DNA of 13,502 nt from Alphaproteobacteria bacterium (lineage in GTDB: Bacteria > Pseudomonadota > Alphaproteobacteria > UBA8366 > JADFVY01), in assembly GCA_029881615.1 (NCBI GenBank), contig JAOUMF010000010.1, positions 1 to 13,502 on the forward strand. Direction: 5' to 3'. A program made the translations under genes and the position numbers. Under the pieces are notes generated by a model. It was not told the DNA's origin and did no database searches. It saw only the letters and a list, made by a program, of their open reading frames with translations. Numbering within the stretch: the first letter of the stretch is position 1; each line of letters begins with the position of its first letter. Below are positions 6,506 to 13,502 of the stretch, one piece after another.

Positions 6506-6697
6506 GCACAGCTATCAGCCCCCCGCCATCGGGATTTCACAGGGATAATCGGCCAGGCAATCGCAGCCCGCCTCCGTCACCACGATGGAATCCCCGATCT
6601 GCCTACCGAACTCGCCGCCGAGGGAGAACCAGCCATGACGCCACCCCTGGTCGGCCGACTGGAGCATTACCGGGGGCATCTGACGGCGCGGAATCAA
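6506..6697 (-). pseudogene. Possible C-terminal remnant of an M24 (creatinase/Xaa-Pro) peptidase
   Basis: About 60 codons are open on the minus strand and end at a TGA near 6512-6514. The last 30 or so read GGEFGRQIGDSIVVTEAGCD and then CLADYPCEIP. This resembles the end of M24 peptidases, where a Glu/Asp-rich strand is followed by D-x-[IV]-x-V-T-E-x-G-C-[ED]-x-L-x-x-[YF]-P. The catalytic pita-bread domain is absent, and the frame opens only with a TTG that overlaps the stop of the dehydrogenase tail next to it. It is therefore read as a decayed fragment. A short unrelated protein or chance open frame cannot be excluded. Confidence 0.4.
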
Positions 6698-6732
6698 TAC
6701 CCCTCGTCAAGCAATGGGAAGGCGCTGAAGGG
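6694..6732 (-). pseudogene. Truncated 3' end of a second alpha-hydroxy-acid dehydrogenase gene
   Basis: Read on minus, these bases encode PFSAFPLLDEGY and a TGA stop. The same 12 residues end the intact dehydrogenase about 1,060 bp to the right (7757-7792). The nucleotides agree at 31 of 36 positions, and all five differences are synonymous. Similarity stops abruptly on both sides: upstream the DUF3592-like gene ends within 33 bp, and downstream the M24-like scrap begins. This is what remains of a paralogue that diverged under selection on the protein and was later cut away. Confidence 0.7.
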
Positions 6733-6764
6733 GGGCAGTGTATTAGCCGGCATACCCGGCCAGA

Positions 6765-7535
6765 TTATTCCCCGTAAGCCGGATCTACGTAATCCAAGTT
6801 GCGGCGCACCCCGGCAACCCCCGCGACGACCAGGAAGGCATAAAGCCCCATATAGAAGGTGAACTCGGTATAGGACACCACATCAGGCAGTATGTTTTGC
6901 GTCGGGTCACCCGGCATGTAACGGACCTCAAGTTCCGCGCCTTCCTTGTACTTGTGCAAGAACTGGGGCAGGACCTTTAACTCGTGACGCACAAGCCTCT
7001 TTTCGGCCGTGATGAACTGATAGGACAGGTAGCTGTAGTGGTCCTGTGAGGTGCGGCCGCCAATGACCACGGCGTTGGCCGTCTCACCGAGCAGTTTCGG
7101 AATGAGGTGATCGATATTGTTGACGAGCCCCGAGACCAGCAGAAACAGGCCAAGAACGGTACCCGCGCCGAATGCCAAGATATGCCCAAGGCGGCCTTCC
7201 GCCGTTTCTGCCGCTTCCGCCGGGGGCGGCAGCCCGTGAGTAAGGCGAATCATTAGTCCCCGGAAGCCGATGATCAACAACACCAGACCAATCAGCAATT
7301 CACCAATGATAATCGACCAGCCCCCCAGGGCCGCTCTACCGTATAGCCCCGCGCCATTCCGCGTCAGCATGTCCCAGTTGGTACCCTCGCCGACCAAAGC
7401 CGGCTGTTGGCTCATCTCGTCGGCGAATATGTACAGAGTGAACAGGGCCCTAATCCCCAAAATCATAAGCACCATACCAGCCGCAGCAATACCGGCACTG
7501 CCAGTAAGGCGGACGCAAAAACTCACAAATCTCAC
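6765..7535 (-). CDS. DUF3592-like membrane protein
   Basis: This 256-aa protein has four likely membrane segments, at about 15-38, 71-95, 117-139 and 222-243. Between the last two lies a soluble beta-rich domain (about 152-218) with YSYLSYQFITAEKRLVRHE and then YKEGAELEVRYMPGDP. The pattern of Tyr-x-Phe strands followed by G-x-x-[LV]-x-V-x-Y-x-P-x-x-P fits DUF3592. The start is GTG at 7535 with GGAG nine bases upstream. No enzymatic residues are obvious and the function is unknown. The gene lies between the intact dehydrogenase and the relic of its paralogue, so it may have arrived with the rearrangement. By eye its base composition looks less GC-biased than the dehydrogenase. Confidence 0.7.
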   Translation of the reverse strand: MRFVSFCVRLTGSAGIAAAGMVLMILGIRALFTLYIFADEMSQQPALVGEGTNWDMLTRNGAGLYGRAALGGWSIIIGELLIGLVLLIIGFRGLMIRLTHGLPPPAEAAETAEGRLGHILAFGAGTVLGLFLLVSGLVNNIDHLIPKLLGETANAVVIGGRTSQDHYSYLSYQFITAEKRLVRHELKVLPQFLHKYKEGAELEVRYMPGDPTQNILPDVVSYTEFTFYMGLYAFLVVAGVAGVRRNLDYVDPAYGE

Positions 7536-7753
7536 GCGACCACTCCAGATTGCAATGTTGCACCAGGAACGGATTGTGCGGATTTAAGATTAAAGAACAA
7601 TGAACCAAGTTGTTATGGTTTCACATCAGAACAATCAGTGGACCGCGATATCAGACTCGGAAACTCCGATCTTGAATCCGGAATCCCCGACTCCCGGCAC
7701 ACGAACCGGCCCGCACCCACATCACGTGGATTACGATGTCCGTCGCCCCCCTC

Positions 7754-8830
7754 TTAGTACCCCTCGTCGAGTAGCGGGAAGGCGCTGAAGGGGCCGGGCG
7801 GGGCGACCGGCGGCGCCGCGTGCAGATAGCTGGCGTCCAGTTCGGCGAATGATGTGACACCCAGCAGACCAAGCGCGATACGCACCTCGGTTTCCAGAAG
7901 TTCCAGGGCGCGGAAGATGCCACGCTGGCCCGCGGCCGCCGCCGCCAGTCCCTGCAGCCGGCCTATGCCCACCGCGTCGGCCCCCAGCGCCATGGCCTTC
8001 ACCACATCCGTGCCGCGCATGATGCCGCCGTCAAAAACGACCTGCGCCCGCCCATCCACCGCATTGACGATCTCCGGCAAGGTTTCCAGCCCGCCGCGCC
8101 CGTGGTCGAGCTGGCGGCCGCCATGGTTGGAGGCGTAGACGACGTCGATGCCGCGCTCCACCGCCATGGCTGCGTCTTCCGCCGTTGCAATGCCCTTCAG
8201 GACCAACGGAATATCGTATTTTCCCCGGATATAATCGATTTCCTTCCAGCTGAAGGCCGCCTGGTAATGCTCGCCCGAGGCGGTCTTGCGGCTGGAAGTC
8301 AGGTGGCGCTTGGCGAGGTCGCGCTCGCGCCTTCCGTAATAGTCCAGATCGACGGTGAAGCAGAAGGCCGCGTAGCCGGCATCGATCGCACGGATGATAC
8401 GATCCTCGACCGAAGCCATGTCGTCGCGCACATAGAGCTGATAGATCATGGGCGCATCGGTTGCGGCGGCGACCTCCTCCAGCCCCGGCTTGCAGGTGGA
8501 ACTGAGGACACTCATGGTGCCGAAGGCGGCGGCCGCCCGGGCCGGCGCCAGTGACCCATCGGCGGTGAAATCCTGTAGCGAGCCGATCGGCGCCATCAGC
8601 ACCGGCAGGCGGAGCCGATGGCCCAGCAACACGCCGCCGCTGTCGATCTTCGAGACGTCGCGCAGCACGCGCGGACGGAAAGCCACCGAATCCAGCGCCT
8701 GACGATTGCGCCGGTAGGTGGTCTCGGTATCGGCCGCGCCCATCAGGTAATCCCAATGCGCGGGCGACAGCGCCGCGCGGGCCATCGGCACGAACTCATG
8801 CAGGACCTGGATATCGAGTTCCTCAGCCAT
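7754..8830 (-). CDS. FMN-dependent alpha-hydroxy-acid dehydrogenase (LldD/glycolate oxidase family)
   Basis: This 358-aa TIM-barrel flavoprotein oxidises a 2-hydroxy acid to the 2-oxo acid. Expected residues are present: Tyr28 (WDYLMGAADTETT), Gln131/Tyr133 (YQLYVRDD), Asp161 and Arg168 (TVDLDYYGRRERD), Lys212 (LVLKGI), catalytic His236 with Arg239 (SNHGGRQLD), and the FMN-phosphate region DGGIMRGTDVVKAMALGADAVGIGR at 267-291 (quoted in part: DGGIMRGTD). No membrane anchor was seen, so it is probably cytoplasmic. The first barrel loop (PIGSLQDFTADG) differs from canonical LldD, so lactate is not certain as substrate. The ATG at 8830 overlaps the end of the RraA-type gene by 8 bp; an ATG at 8842 would add four residues. 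The overlap indicates one operon with that aldolase-type gene. Confidence 0.88.
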   Translation of the reverse strand: MAEELDIQVLHEFVPMARAALSPAHWDYLMGAADTETTYRRNRQALDSVAFRPRVLRDVSKIDSGGVLLGHRLRLPVLMAPIGSLQDFTADGSLAPARAAAAFGTMSVLSSTCKPGLEEVAAATDAPMIYQLYVRDDMASVEDRIIRAIDAGYAAFCFTVDLDYYGRRERDLAKRHLTSSRKTASGEHYQAAFSWKEIDYIRGKYDIPLVLKGIATAEDAAMAVERGIDVVYASNHGGRQLDHGRGGLETLPEIVNAVDGRAQVVFDGGIMRGTDVVKAMALGADAVGIGRLQGLAAAAAGQRGIFRALELLETEVRIALGLLGVTSFAELDASYLHAAPPVAPPGPFSAFPLLDEGY

Positions 8831-9320
8831 GGGCGGGCCCATCCAGCAGGATCACCGCATCACGGTCGGCATAGAGGTAATCGCCTGGATTGACCGCGAT
8901 TCCGCCGAAGACCAGCGGCTCGTTGATGCGACCCAGCCCGTTCTGGCGCGGCGGCATGGCGGTGGCGCCCAGCGCCTTGACGCCGAAATCCAGCCCGGCG
9001 AATTCGTGGCTGTCGCGAATGGCGCCGTTGAACACCACACCCTCCCAGCCATGCCGGAAGGCCTCATCGGCGATATTGCCGCCGCAGAGCGCGCGCCGCA
9101 TCGACCCGCGCCCGTCGACCACCAGCACCTTGCCGGCCCCGCCCTGGGCAATCAGGTCGCGGACGCCCTTGTTGTCCTCGAAGGTCGCGAAGGTCACGAC
9201 CTCGCCATGAAAATGTTCACGCGCCGCAAAGTCGCGAAACTGCAACTCGCAAACCCGCGCGTCACGATGATCATCGCAGATATCGGCGGTGCGGATGATG
9301 GTATCGTTCGGTCTGGCCAT
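8823..9320 (-). CDS. RraA/4-hydroxy-4-methyl-2-oxoglutarate aldolase family protein
   Basis: This 165-aa protein aligns along its length with E. coli RraA. Shared blocks are TADICDDH (11-18), the FHGEVVTFATFEDN strand region, VLVVDGRGSMRRALCGG (65-81), WEGVVFNGAIRD (92-103) and GDYLYADRDAVILL (146-159). Arg102-Asp103 matches the Arg-Asp pair used for substrate and divalent-metal binding in HMG/CHA aldolases, whereas E. coli RraA has Arg-Gln there. It may therefore cleave a 4-hydroxy-2-oxo acid or decarboxylate oxaloacetate rather than regulate RNase E. The start at 9320 has GGAGG eight bases upstream. It is first in an operon, overlapping the alpha-hydroxy-acid dehydrogenase by 8 bp, which favours a catabolic role. 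The gene name rraA would be based on similarity only. Confidence 0.85.
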   Translation of the reverse strand: MARPNDTIIRTADICDDHRDARVCELQFRDFAAREHFHGEVVTFATFEDNKGVRDLIAQGGAGKVLVVDGRGSMRRALCGGNIADEAFRHGWEGVVFNGAIRDSHEFAGLDFGVKALGATAMPPRQNGLGRINEPLVFGGIAVNPGDYLYADRDAVILLDGPAHG

Positions 9321-9412
9321 GATGATTCCCTCCAGTTGGCTTTGGGCCAATCGTACTACAGGGTGACAGCCCTAGATACACAGCCTGATTGCATGTCGGC
9401 CGCGGCGCCTTA

Positions 9413-11116
9413 TCAGGGATCGGCCGATGGCCGGATGACAGGGGAGTGGCCGGGATTTCCGTCGGGCTCGGGCACGCCGGGCGGCAGGACGAAGGTCACG
9501 CTGTGGGCGCCGGCCAGCCCCGCGGGAAAGGCGATCTTGCGCTGAATCACCAGTAGCGCGCGGCCCAGCACGAAGGAGGTCGGATGTCTGCTCAACTCGG
9601 GTGAGTTTTCTATCGTCTCCAAGAGTTCCGACCTATCCTTGCCATAGGGCCCCAGCGCGCCTTCGTCGAGAAGCTGCGCCAACCCGGCTTCCTGCGGCAG
9701 AACCTCGTAGGGTCCGACCGGCAAGGGTGAGACTACCGACTCCGCCTCGATGCGAACCAGCCCACCGGAGTTGTAATGCAGCATTTCGCGCCACAACGGT
9801 TCGCCGGGGGTACCCTTGGGCGGAGTAACGGTTTCCGGATAGGTGTGTTTTTCCTTGATGGCGCCGCCGGGCAGGCTGGCCTGGCCGATCCCGTAATGGA
9901 CGACGGTATCGTCTACCGGGCGGCCGATCACGCGCTCCATGACTTCCCTTTGCGATTTCTTGATCCTTCCACCTTCTTCATAGCGCGGTACGCAGTCGCG
10001 CATGCCGGTGAAATGGACACGGTCCTTCGGCAGGCCGACCACGCCAATGCGCGCCCGGCCATCGCGTGTGCGTTTCTGGGAATCGGCGACGAATACGGCG
10101 ACGCGCCCGACCGCGCCGGAGAGGCGCCAGACCACCGCGTGATGGCTGCCTACCACGACATAGAGCGGCCGGTCACCCTCTTCGATGTGCACATCGATGA
10201 CCTGGACTACCTCATCGTCGCCGCCGATGGATACCGTCGACAGGGCGATTCCCTCATACGCGGCCAAAAGCAGGATGCGCGCGTCGCCCGGCACTTCAGG
10301 CATCGCGCAACCCTCGATCAGCTTGCGCTCCAGTTCCCGCTGCCGCCGGGCTTTCTCTTCCGCGCGGCGTTCTCCCGTTTCCCTGCTGATGAATTGCCGA
10401 GCCAATTCATTGCCCTTGGCCTTTTCGTCCGGTGACAGCGTGCCATCGCCATCCTCGTCAATTATCGCGATCGCCTGTTCCAGGACGGCGGAATATTCCT
10501 CCATGGTCACCGTGCCATCACCGTCCTTGTCGAGATAAGAGGGAATCTGACGGCTGCTGTCGGGCGGCGGCTCGACCGGCGGGGCCATATTGCCAGCAGC
10601 CGCCAGCATTTCGGCGAAGACGATAACGCTATCGCCATCGCGGTCATGCTGCAGTACGGTTCCGACCAGCGTTTCCAGCCTCTGGCGGATCTGGTCGGGC
10701 GTCGGTTCCAGCGTGACGCCGTCGGCCGGGATCGGCGCCCGCGCCCTGCCACCCATTTGGGATTCGATCTCTTCGCGAGTCACTGCGCCGTCGCCGTCTA
10801 TATCCAGCAACAGGATACCGGAAACCGTTGAGGCACGACCACGGGCCGCATGGGTCTGCGCCCGCAGAAGGTAATCCGCATCCGATACGCCACCACCATT
10901 GATATCCGCCGCAAGAAAGATTTTGCGCATGGCGTCGCGGGTCTGGTCCAGATTACTCTGCCTGCCGGCAGGGCCAACTATCTTCGACAGCGCCCAGCCG
11001 ACGGCGCGCGATTCCGACGCAGCCTGGTCGGCTGACGGCGTATCCTGCGCGATCGCGGTCCCCGCGAAAAGCACGGGCAATAAAATGGCGGTAGTCAGCG
11101 TTGCCGGTATTTTCAT
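9413..11116 (-). CDS. Secreted multi-EF-hand calcium-binding protein with uncharacterised C-terminal domain
   Basis: This 567-aa protein has a clear signal peptide (MKIPATLTTAILLPVLFAGT, cut after Ala-Ile-Ala at 21-23), so a periplasmic or secreted location is likely. Five EF-hand-like loops follow: 71-82 (DINGGGVSDADY, degenerate), 105-116 (DIDGDGAVTREE), 158-169 (DRDGDSVIVFAE), 196-207 (DKDGDGTVTMEE) and 220-231 (DEDGDGTLSPDE). Loops 2, 4 and 5 have full ligand sets. A highly charged helix (233-268) leads to a C-terminal region of about 300 residues containing Cys270 and Cys375, beta-rich stretches and no recognised motif. The start at 11116 was chosen because the signal peptide begins there and AGGG lies just upstream; the extra 12 residues of a longer reading are Arg-rich. 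It diverges from aceK. Calcium binding is likely; the role is unknown. Confidence 0.8.
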   Translation of the reverse strand: MKIPATLTTAILLPVLFAGTAIAQDTPSADQAASESRAVGWALSKIVGPAGRQSNLDQTRDAMRKIFLAADINGGGVSDADYLLRAQTHAARGRASTVSGILLLDIDGDGAVTREEIESQMGGRARAPIPADGVTLEPTPDQIRQRLETLVGTVLQHDRDGDSVIVFAEMLAAAGNMAPPVEPPPDSSRQIPSYLDKDGDGTVTMEEYSAVLEQAIAIIDEDGDGTLSPDEKAKGNELARQFISRETGERRAEEKARRQRELERKLIEGCAMPEVPGDARILLLAAYEGIALSTVSIGGDDEVVQVIDVHIEEGDRPLYVVVGSHHAVVWRLSGAVGRVAVFVADSQKRTRDGRARIGVVGLPKDRVHFTGMRDCVPRYEEGGRIKKSQREVMERVIGRPVDDTVVHYGIGQASLPGGAIKEKHTYPETVTPPKGTPGEPLWREMLHYNSGGLVRIEAESVVSPLPVGPYEVLPQEAGLAQLLDEGALGPYGKDRSELLETIENSPELSRHPTSFVLGRALLVIQRKIAFPAGLAGAHSVTFVLPPGVPEPDGNPGHSPVIRPSADP

Positions 11117-11307
11117 ATCCCTGCCCCTTTTGGTTGCCCGCCTAGTATCCATGACCGGGACTTAACAAATCATCAAGCGGGACATCGTTAGATCACGAAG
11201 GAATCATCACACCGCCAGGACAATCTTGAGACGTGGTCCGTTAAGTCGCATATCCATATCCGTCAATAACCGGCTATGATGAACCGGTAACGGCGAAACG
11301 GAGCCCC

Positions 11308-13140
11308 ATGTCGCAGAAACTGTCGCTGTCCGACGGACAGGAAAATATTTTCAATGCCCTCCAGGAACTGGAGGCCGTCGCCGGCGTGCCCGACAAAGAT
11401 CAAGTCGTGCGGCTGACCGCCCGTTCGATCCTGGGAGTCTTCGACGCCTATTACGCCGAATACGAACGGCTGGCCTGGGCGGCCAAGGCCGCCTTCGAGG
11501 ACCGCGACCCGGCAACATCGCTGACCGTGGCACGGCGGCGGCTAACCATATACAGCGAAACCGTGCAACAGGCGGCCCGGCGCCTGATGCGCGTTCTGCC
11601 GGAACTGACCGCCGACGAGCCCCTGTGGCGTCGCATCGAGGAAGCCTATGCGCCGCTGACCGCCGGGCGCTACGAACAGGACCTGGCACTGGCCTATATC
11701 CATTCAGCGCGCCGTATCCTGTTTCAAGACGAATGGAAGCCGGTGGACTATGCGTTCGGCAATCCGGGCAAGGCTGAACGCCGGCCTGTCACGGTTCATC
11801 GCGACTTCCCCGGCGGCTCGACAATCACGCCGGAACTGGTGATAGAGATCCTACGAACGCCGGAGTTCGCCAAGCCCTTCCAGGATATCGAGCTCGACGC
11901 GGCCATGGTGGCGGAACGGGCCAACCGCGAATATGGCCTGGACGGGGGCGACCGGCGGGCCTTTCAGGCGGTGCAGGTGATCAAGTGCGGTTTCTACCGC
12001 AATCGGGGCGCCTATATCGTCGGCCGCATCATCATGAAGGATTACAGCTATCGGCCTTTCATGCTGTCGCTGGAAAACCATACAAGGGGCATCTTCGTCG
12101 ATGCGGTGCTGACCAGCGAAGCCGACGCGCACAACCTGTTCAGTTCCACCCTGGCGAATTTCCACGTCACCATCCCCCATTACCACGAGCTCGCGGCCTT
12201 CCTGTACAGCATCATGCCGCAACGCCCACTGGGACTGCATTATTCCACCTTCGGCGTTAATCACCTGGGCAAGGTGGCGGTGGTAGAGGAACTGCGGCGC
12301 GAGCTGATGGCCTCGGGCGAGCGTTACGACGTGGCGGTGGGATTCCGGGGCACCGTGGCCATCGGCTTTTCGACGCCCTCGTCCGGCTACGTGCTGAAGG
12401 TGATACGCGACACGCCCACCGAACATTACAAATGGGGCAGGTTCGAAGGCATCCCGACGGTGCTGGCAAAATACAGCCGGGTGCATGAAATCAACCGAAC
12501 CGGCAGCATGCTGGACAATCTGATTTTTTATAATATCAGGTTGGACAAAGACTGGTTTGCGCCGGAATTGAAGGAAGAGTTGCTGGAATTCGCGGGTGAG
12601 ACCGTAACCGAACAGGGCGATTATCTGCTGTTCAGGCATCTGATCGTACAGCTGAAGATGAATCCGCTGCCGAACTTCCTGGAGACCGCCTCGCCGGAAG
12701 ATGCGCGCATTGCCGTGATCAATCTCGGCCACTGTATCCGCAACAATGCGGCGGCCAACATCTTCAACAAGGATCTGGACGGCCGGAATTACGGGGTCAG
12801 CCGGTATCTCAAGGTCTATCTGTTCGATTACGACGCGGTGGAACCCCTGACCGATATCAAGATTCGCACCAACCAGGATCGCTTCGACGGCGAGGAAGAC
12901 GTGCCGGACTGGTTCTTCGAGGAAGGCTTCGTCTTCCTTCCCGAGGAAACCGACGTCGGCCTGCGCATCCCAGACCGCGCGCTGCAGGACCTGTTCCGGG
13001 AAGAACATGGCGAGTTGATGACGCTGGAATATTGGGAAGGCGTGCAACGCGCCCTGCAAAAGGGCCTGGTCCCGCGCCTGCGCGTCTACCCCGATGAAAC
13101 CCGCCTGCGTGAACGTCACACGGATGCATCGCGGGTATAG
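11308..13140 (+). CDS. aceK: Isocitrate dehydrogenase kinase/phosphatase
   Basis: This 610-aa enzyme phosphorylates and dephosphorylates isocitrate dehydrogenase and so directs carbon to the glyoxylate shunt during growth on acetate or fatty acids. The match to AceK covers the whole length. In the regulatory N-terminal half YIVGRIIMKD (236-245) and FVDAVLTSEAD (263-273) are clear. In the kinase domain there are the GFRGTVAIGF loop (345-354), the ATP-site Lys364 (YVLKVIRD), GDYLLFRHL (437-445) and AAANIFNKDLDGRNYGV (481-497). Asp489, Asn494 and Asp507 (LFDYD) correspond to the catalytic and metal residues of the E. coli enzyme. GGAG lies five bases before the ATG. It is slightly longer than E. 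coli AceK (578 aa) because of the termini. Neither aceA nor aceB is nearby. Confidence 0.95.
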   Translation: MSQKLSLSDGQENIFNALQELEAVAGVPDKDQVVRLTARSILGVFDAYYAEYERLAWAAKAAFEDRDPATSLTVARRRLTIYSETVQQAARRLMRVLPELTADEPLWRRIEEAYAPLTAGRYEQDLALAYIHSARRILFQDEWKPVDYAFGNPGKAERRPVTVHRDFPGGSTITPELVIEILRTPEFAKPFQDIELDAAMVAERANREYGLDGGDRRAFQAVQVIKCGFYRNRGAYIVGRIIMKDYSYRPFMLSLENHTRGIFVDAVLTSEADAHNLFSSTLANFHVTIPHYHELAAFLYSIMPQRPLGLHYSTFGVNHLGKVAVVEELRRELMASGERYDVAVGFRGTVAIGFSTPSSGYVLKVIRDTPTEHYKWGRFEGIPTVLAKYSRVHEINRTGSMLDNLIFYNIRLDKDWFAPELKEELLEFAGETVTEQGDYLLFRHLIVQLKMNPLPNFLETASPEDARIAVINLGHCIRNNAAANIFNKDLDGRNYGVSRYLKVYLFDYDAVEPLTDIKIRTNQDRFDGEEDVPDWFFEEGFVFLPEETDVGLRIPDRALQDLFREEHGELMTLEYWEGVQRALQKGLVPRLRVYPDETRLRERHTDASRV

Positions 13141-13226
13141 AATTTCCCTTTTTTCGATAGACCGAGAACGATTCCCGACTAAGCTGCCCCATCACAATCA
13201 ACGAAGAAAAGGGTAATGGAGGAAAA

Positions 13227-13502
13227 ATGACATATCAATCAAAAGGCCTGTTTATCGGCGGCAAGTGGCAGGCGGCGTCTGGCGGCGCCTTTGAAGATTA
13301 CAACCCCTCGACCGGCCAGGTCTGGGCCAGCATTCCAAATGCGACACGCGCCGATGCGGCGGCGGCGATCGAGGCTGCGCACAAGGCATTTCCCGCCTGG
13401 GCGGCGATGCCCTTCGTGGCGCGGGCCGCGCTTCTGAACAAGGCCGCCGCCCTTATCGAGGCACGCCAACAGGATTTCGTGGCGGCAATCGGGCCGGAAA
13501 TC
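13227..13502 (+). CDS. Aldehyde dehydrogenase, N-terminal part (continues past the right edge)
   Basis: The first 92 codons are present and open to the window edge. The start ATG has GGAGG four bases upstream. The N-terminus shows the standard ALDH-superfamily opening: GLFIGGKWQAASGGAFEDYN, then Pro-Ser-Thr-Gly, a dinucleotide-fold entry helix (ADAAAAIEAAHKAFPAWAAM) and RAALLNKAAALIEARQQDF. These proteins oxidise aldehydes to acids with NAD(P)+ in the cytoplasm. The catalytic Cys and Glu lie outside the window, so neither activity nor substrate can be judged. The general look suits an aromatic or semialdehyde-type member. It starts 86 bp after aceK on the same strand, so it may be co-transcribed or have its own promoter. 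Confidence 0.85.
   Translation, partial: MTYQSKGLFIGGKWQAASGGAFEDYNPSTGQVWASIPNATRADAAAAIEAAHKAFPAWAAMPFVARAALLNKAAALIEARQQDFVAAIGPEI

Noticed and set aside
7536..7753. Promoter, terminator or small gene between the DUF3592-like gene and the dehydrogenase
   Set aside because: Only short imperfect repeats (for example around GGATTCCGGATTC on minus) and poor promoter matches were seen; nothing supportable.
13141..13226. Intrinsic terminator after aceK at the T-run near 13149
   Set aside because: The T-run has no GC-rich hairpin before it, so read-through into the aldehyde dehydrogenase gene remains possible.

Overview
The window looks like chromosomal DNA of a high-GC alphaproteobacterium, probably Rhodospirillales-like. 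That guess rests on the strong GC bias at third codon positions, the Shine-Dalgarno sites (GGAGG/GAGG) and the gene types present. No RNA gene, insertion sequence, CRISPR array or origin was seen.

Left part (1-3670). A short secreted protein with FG-GAP/EF-hand-like Asp loops (108-914, +) ends at a stem-loop. It converges there on a minus-strand cassette of three genes, read 3467 to 991. The cassette encodes a 100-aa protein that looks like a free-standing protease pro-domain, a 604-aa leaderless subtilisin-like (S8) protease carrying the related pro-domain, and a 92-aa strongly acidic protein with a twice-repeated Gly/Pro-Leu motif. A good sigma70-type promoter (3641-3669) and a long leader with a perfect 7+7 bp inverted repeat precede it. 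This cassette is the most likely undescribed system in the window.

Middle part (3712-7535). A CPA2-type cation:proton antiporter is translationally coupled (TGATG overlap) to a CREST/ceramidase-like membrane hydrolase, both on minus. A GNAT acetyltransferase diverges from them on plus. Next comes a 273-bp stretch without an intact gene. It holds the last 12 codons of a second copy of the downstream alpha-hydroxy-acid dehydrogenase, plus a possible C-terminal scrap of an M24 peptidase. After it lies a DUF3592-like membrane protein.

Right part (7754-13502). An FMN-dependent alpha-hydroxy-acid dehydrogenase overlaps the end of an RraA/HMG-aldolase-type gene, so the two probably form a small catabolic operon for hydroxy/oxo acids. 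A secreted protein with five EF-hand-like loops follows on minus. Diverging from it is aceK, isocitrate dehydrogenase kinase/phosphatase, which sets the branch between the TCA cycle and the glyoxylate shunt; no aceA or aceB lies in the window. An aldehyde dehydrogenase gene begins 86 bp after aceK and runs off the right edge.

Starts were reset from the longest possible reading frames wherever a Shine-Dalgarno site or gene overlap pointed to an internal start. Family assignments are from motif recognition only; no database search was possible.
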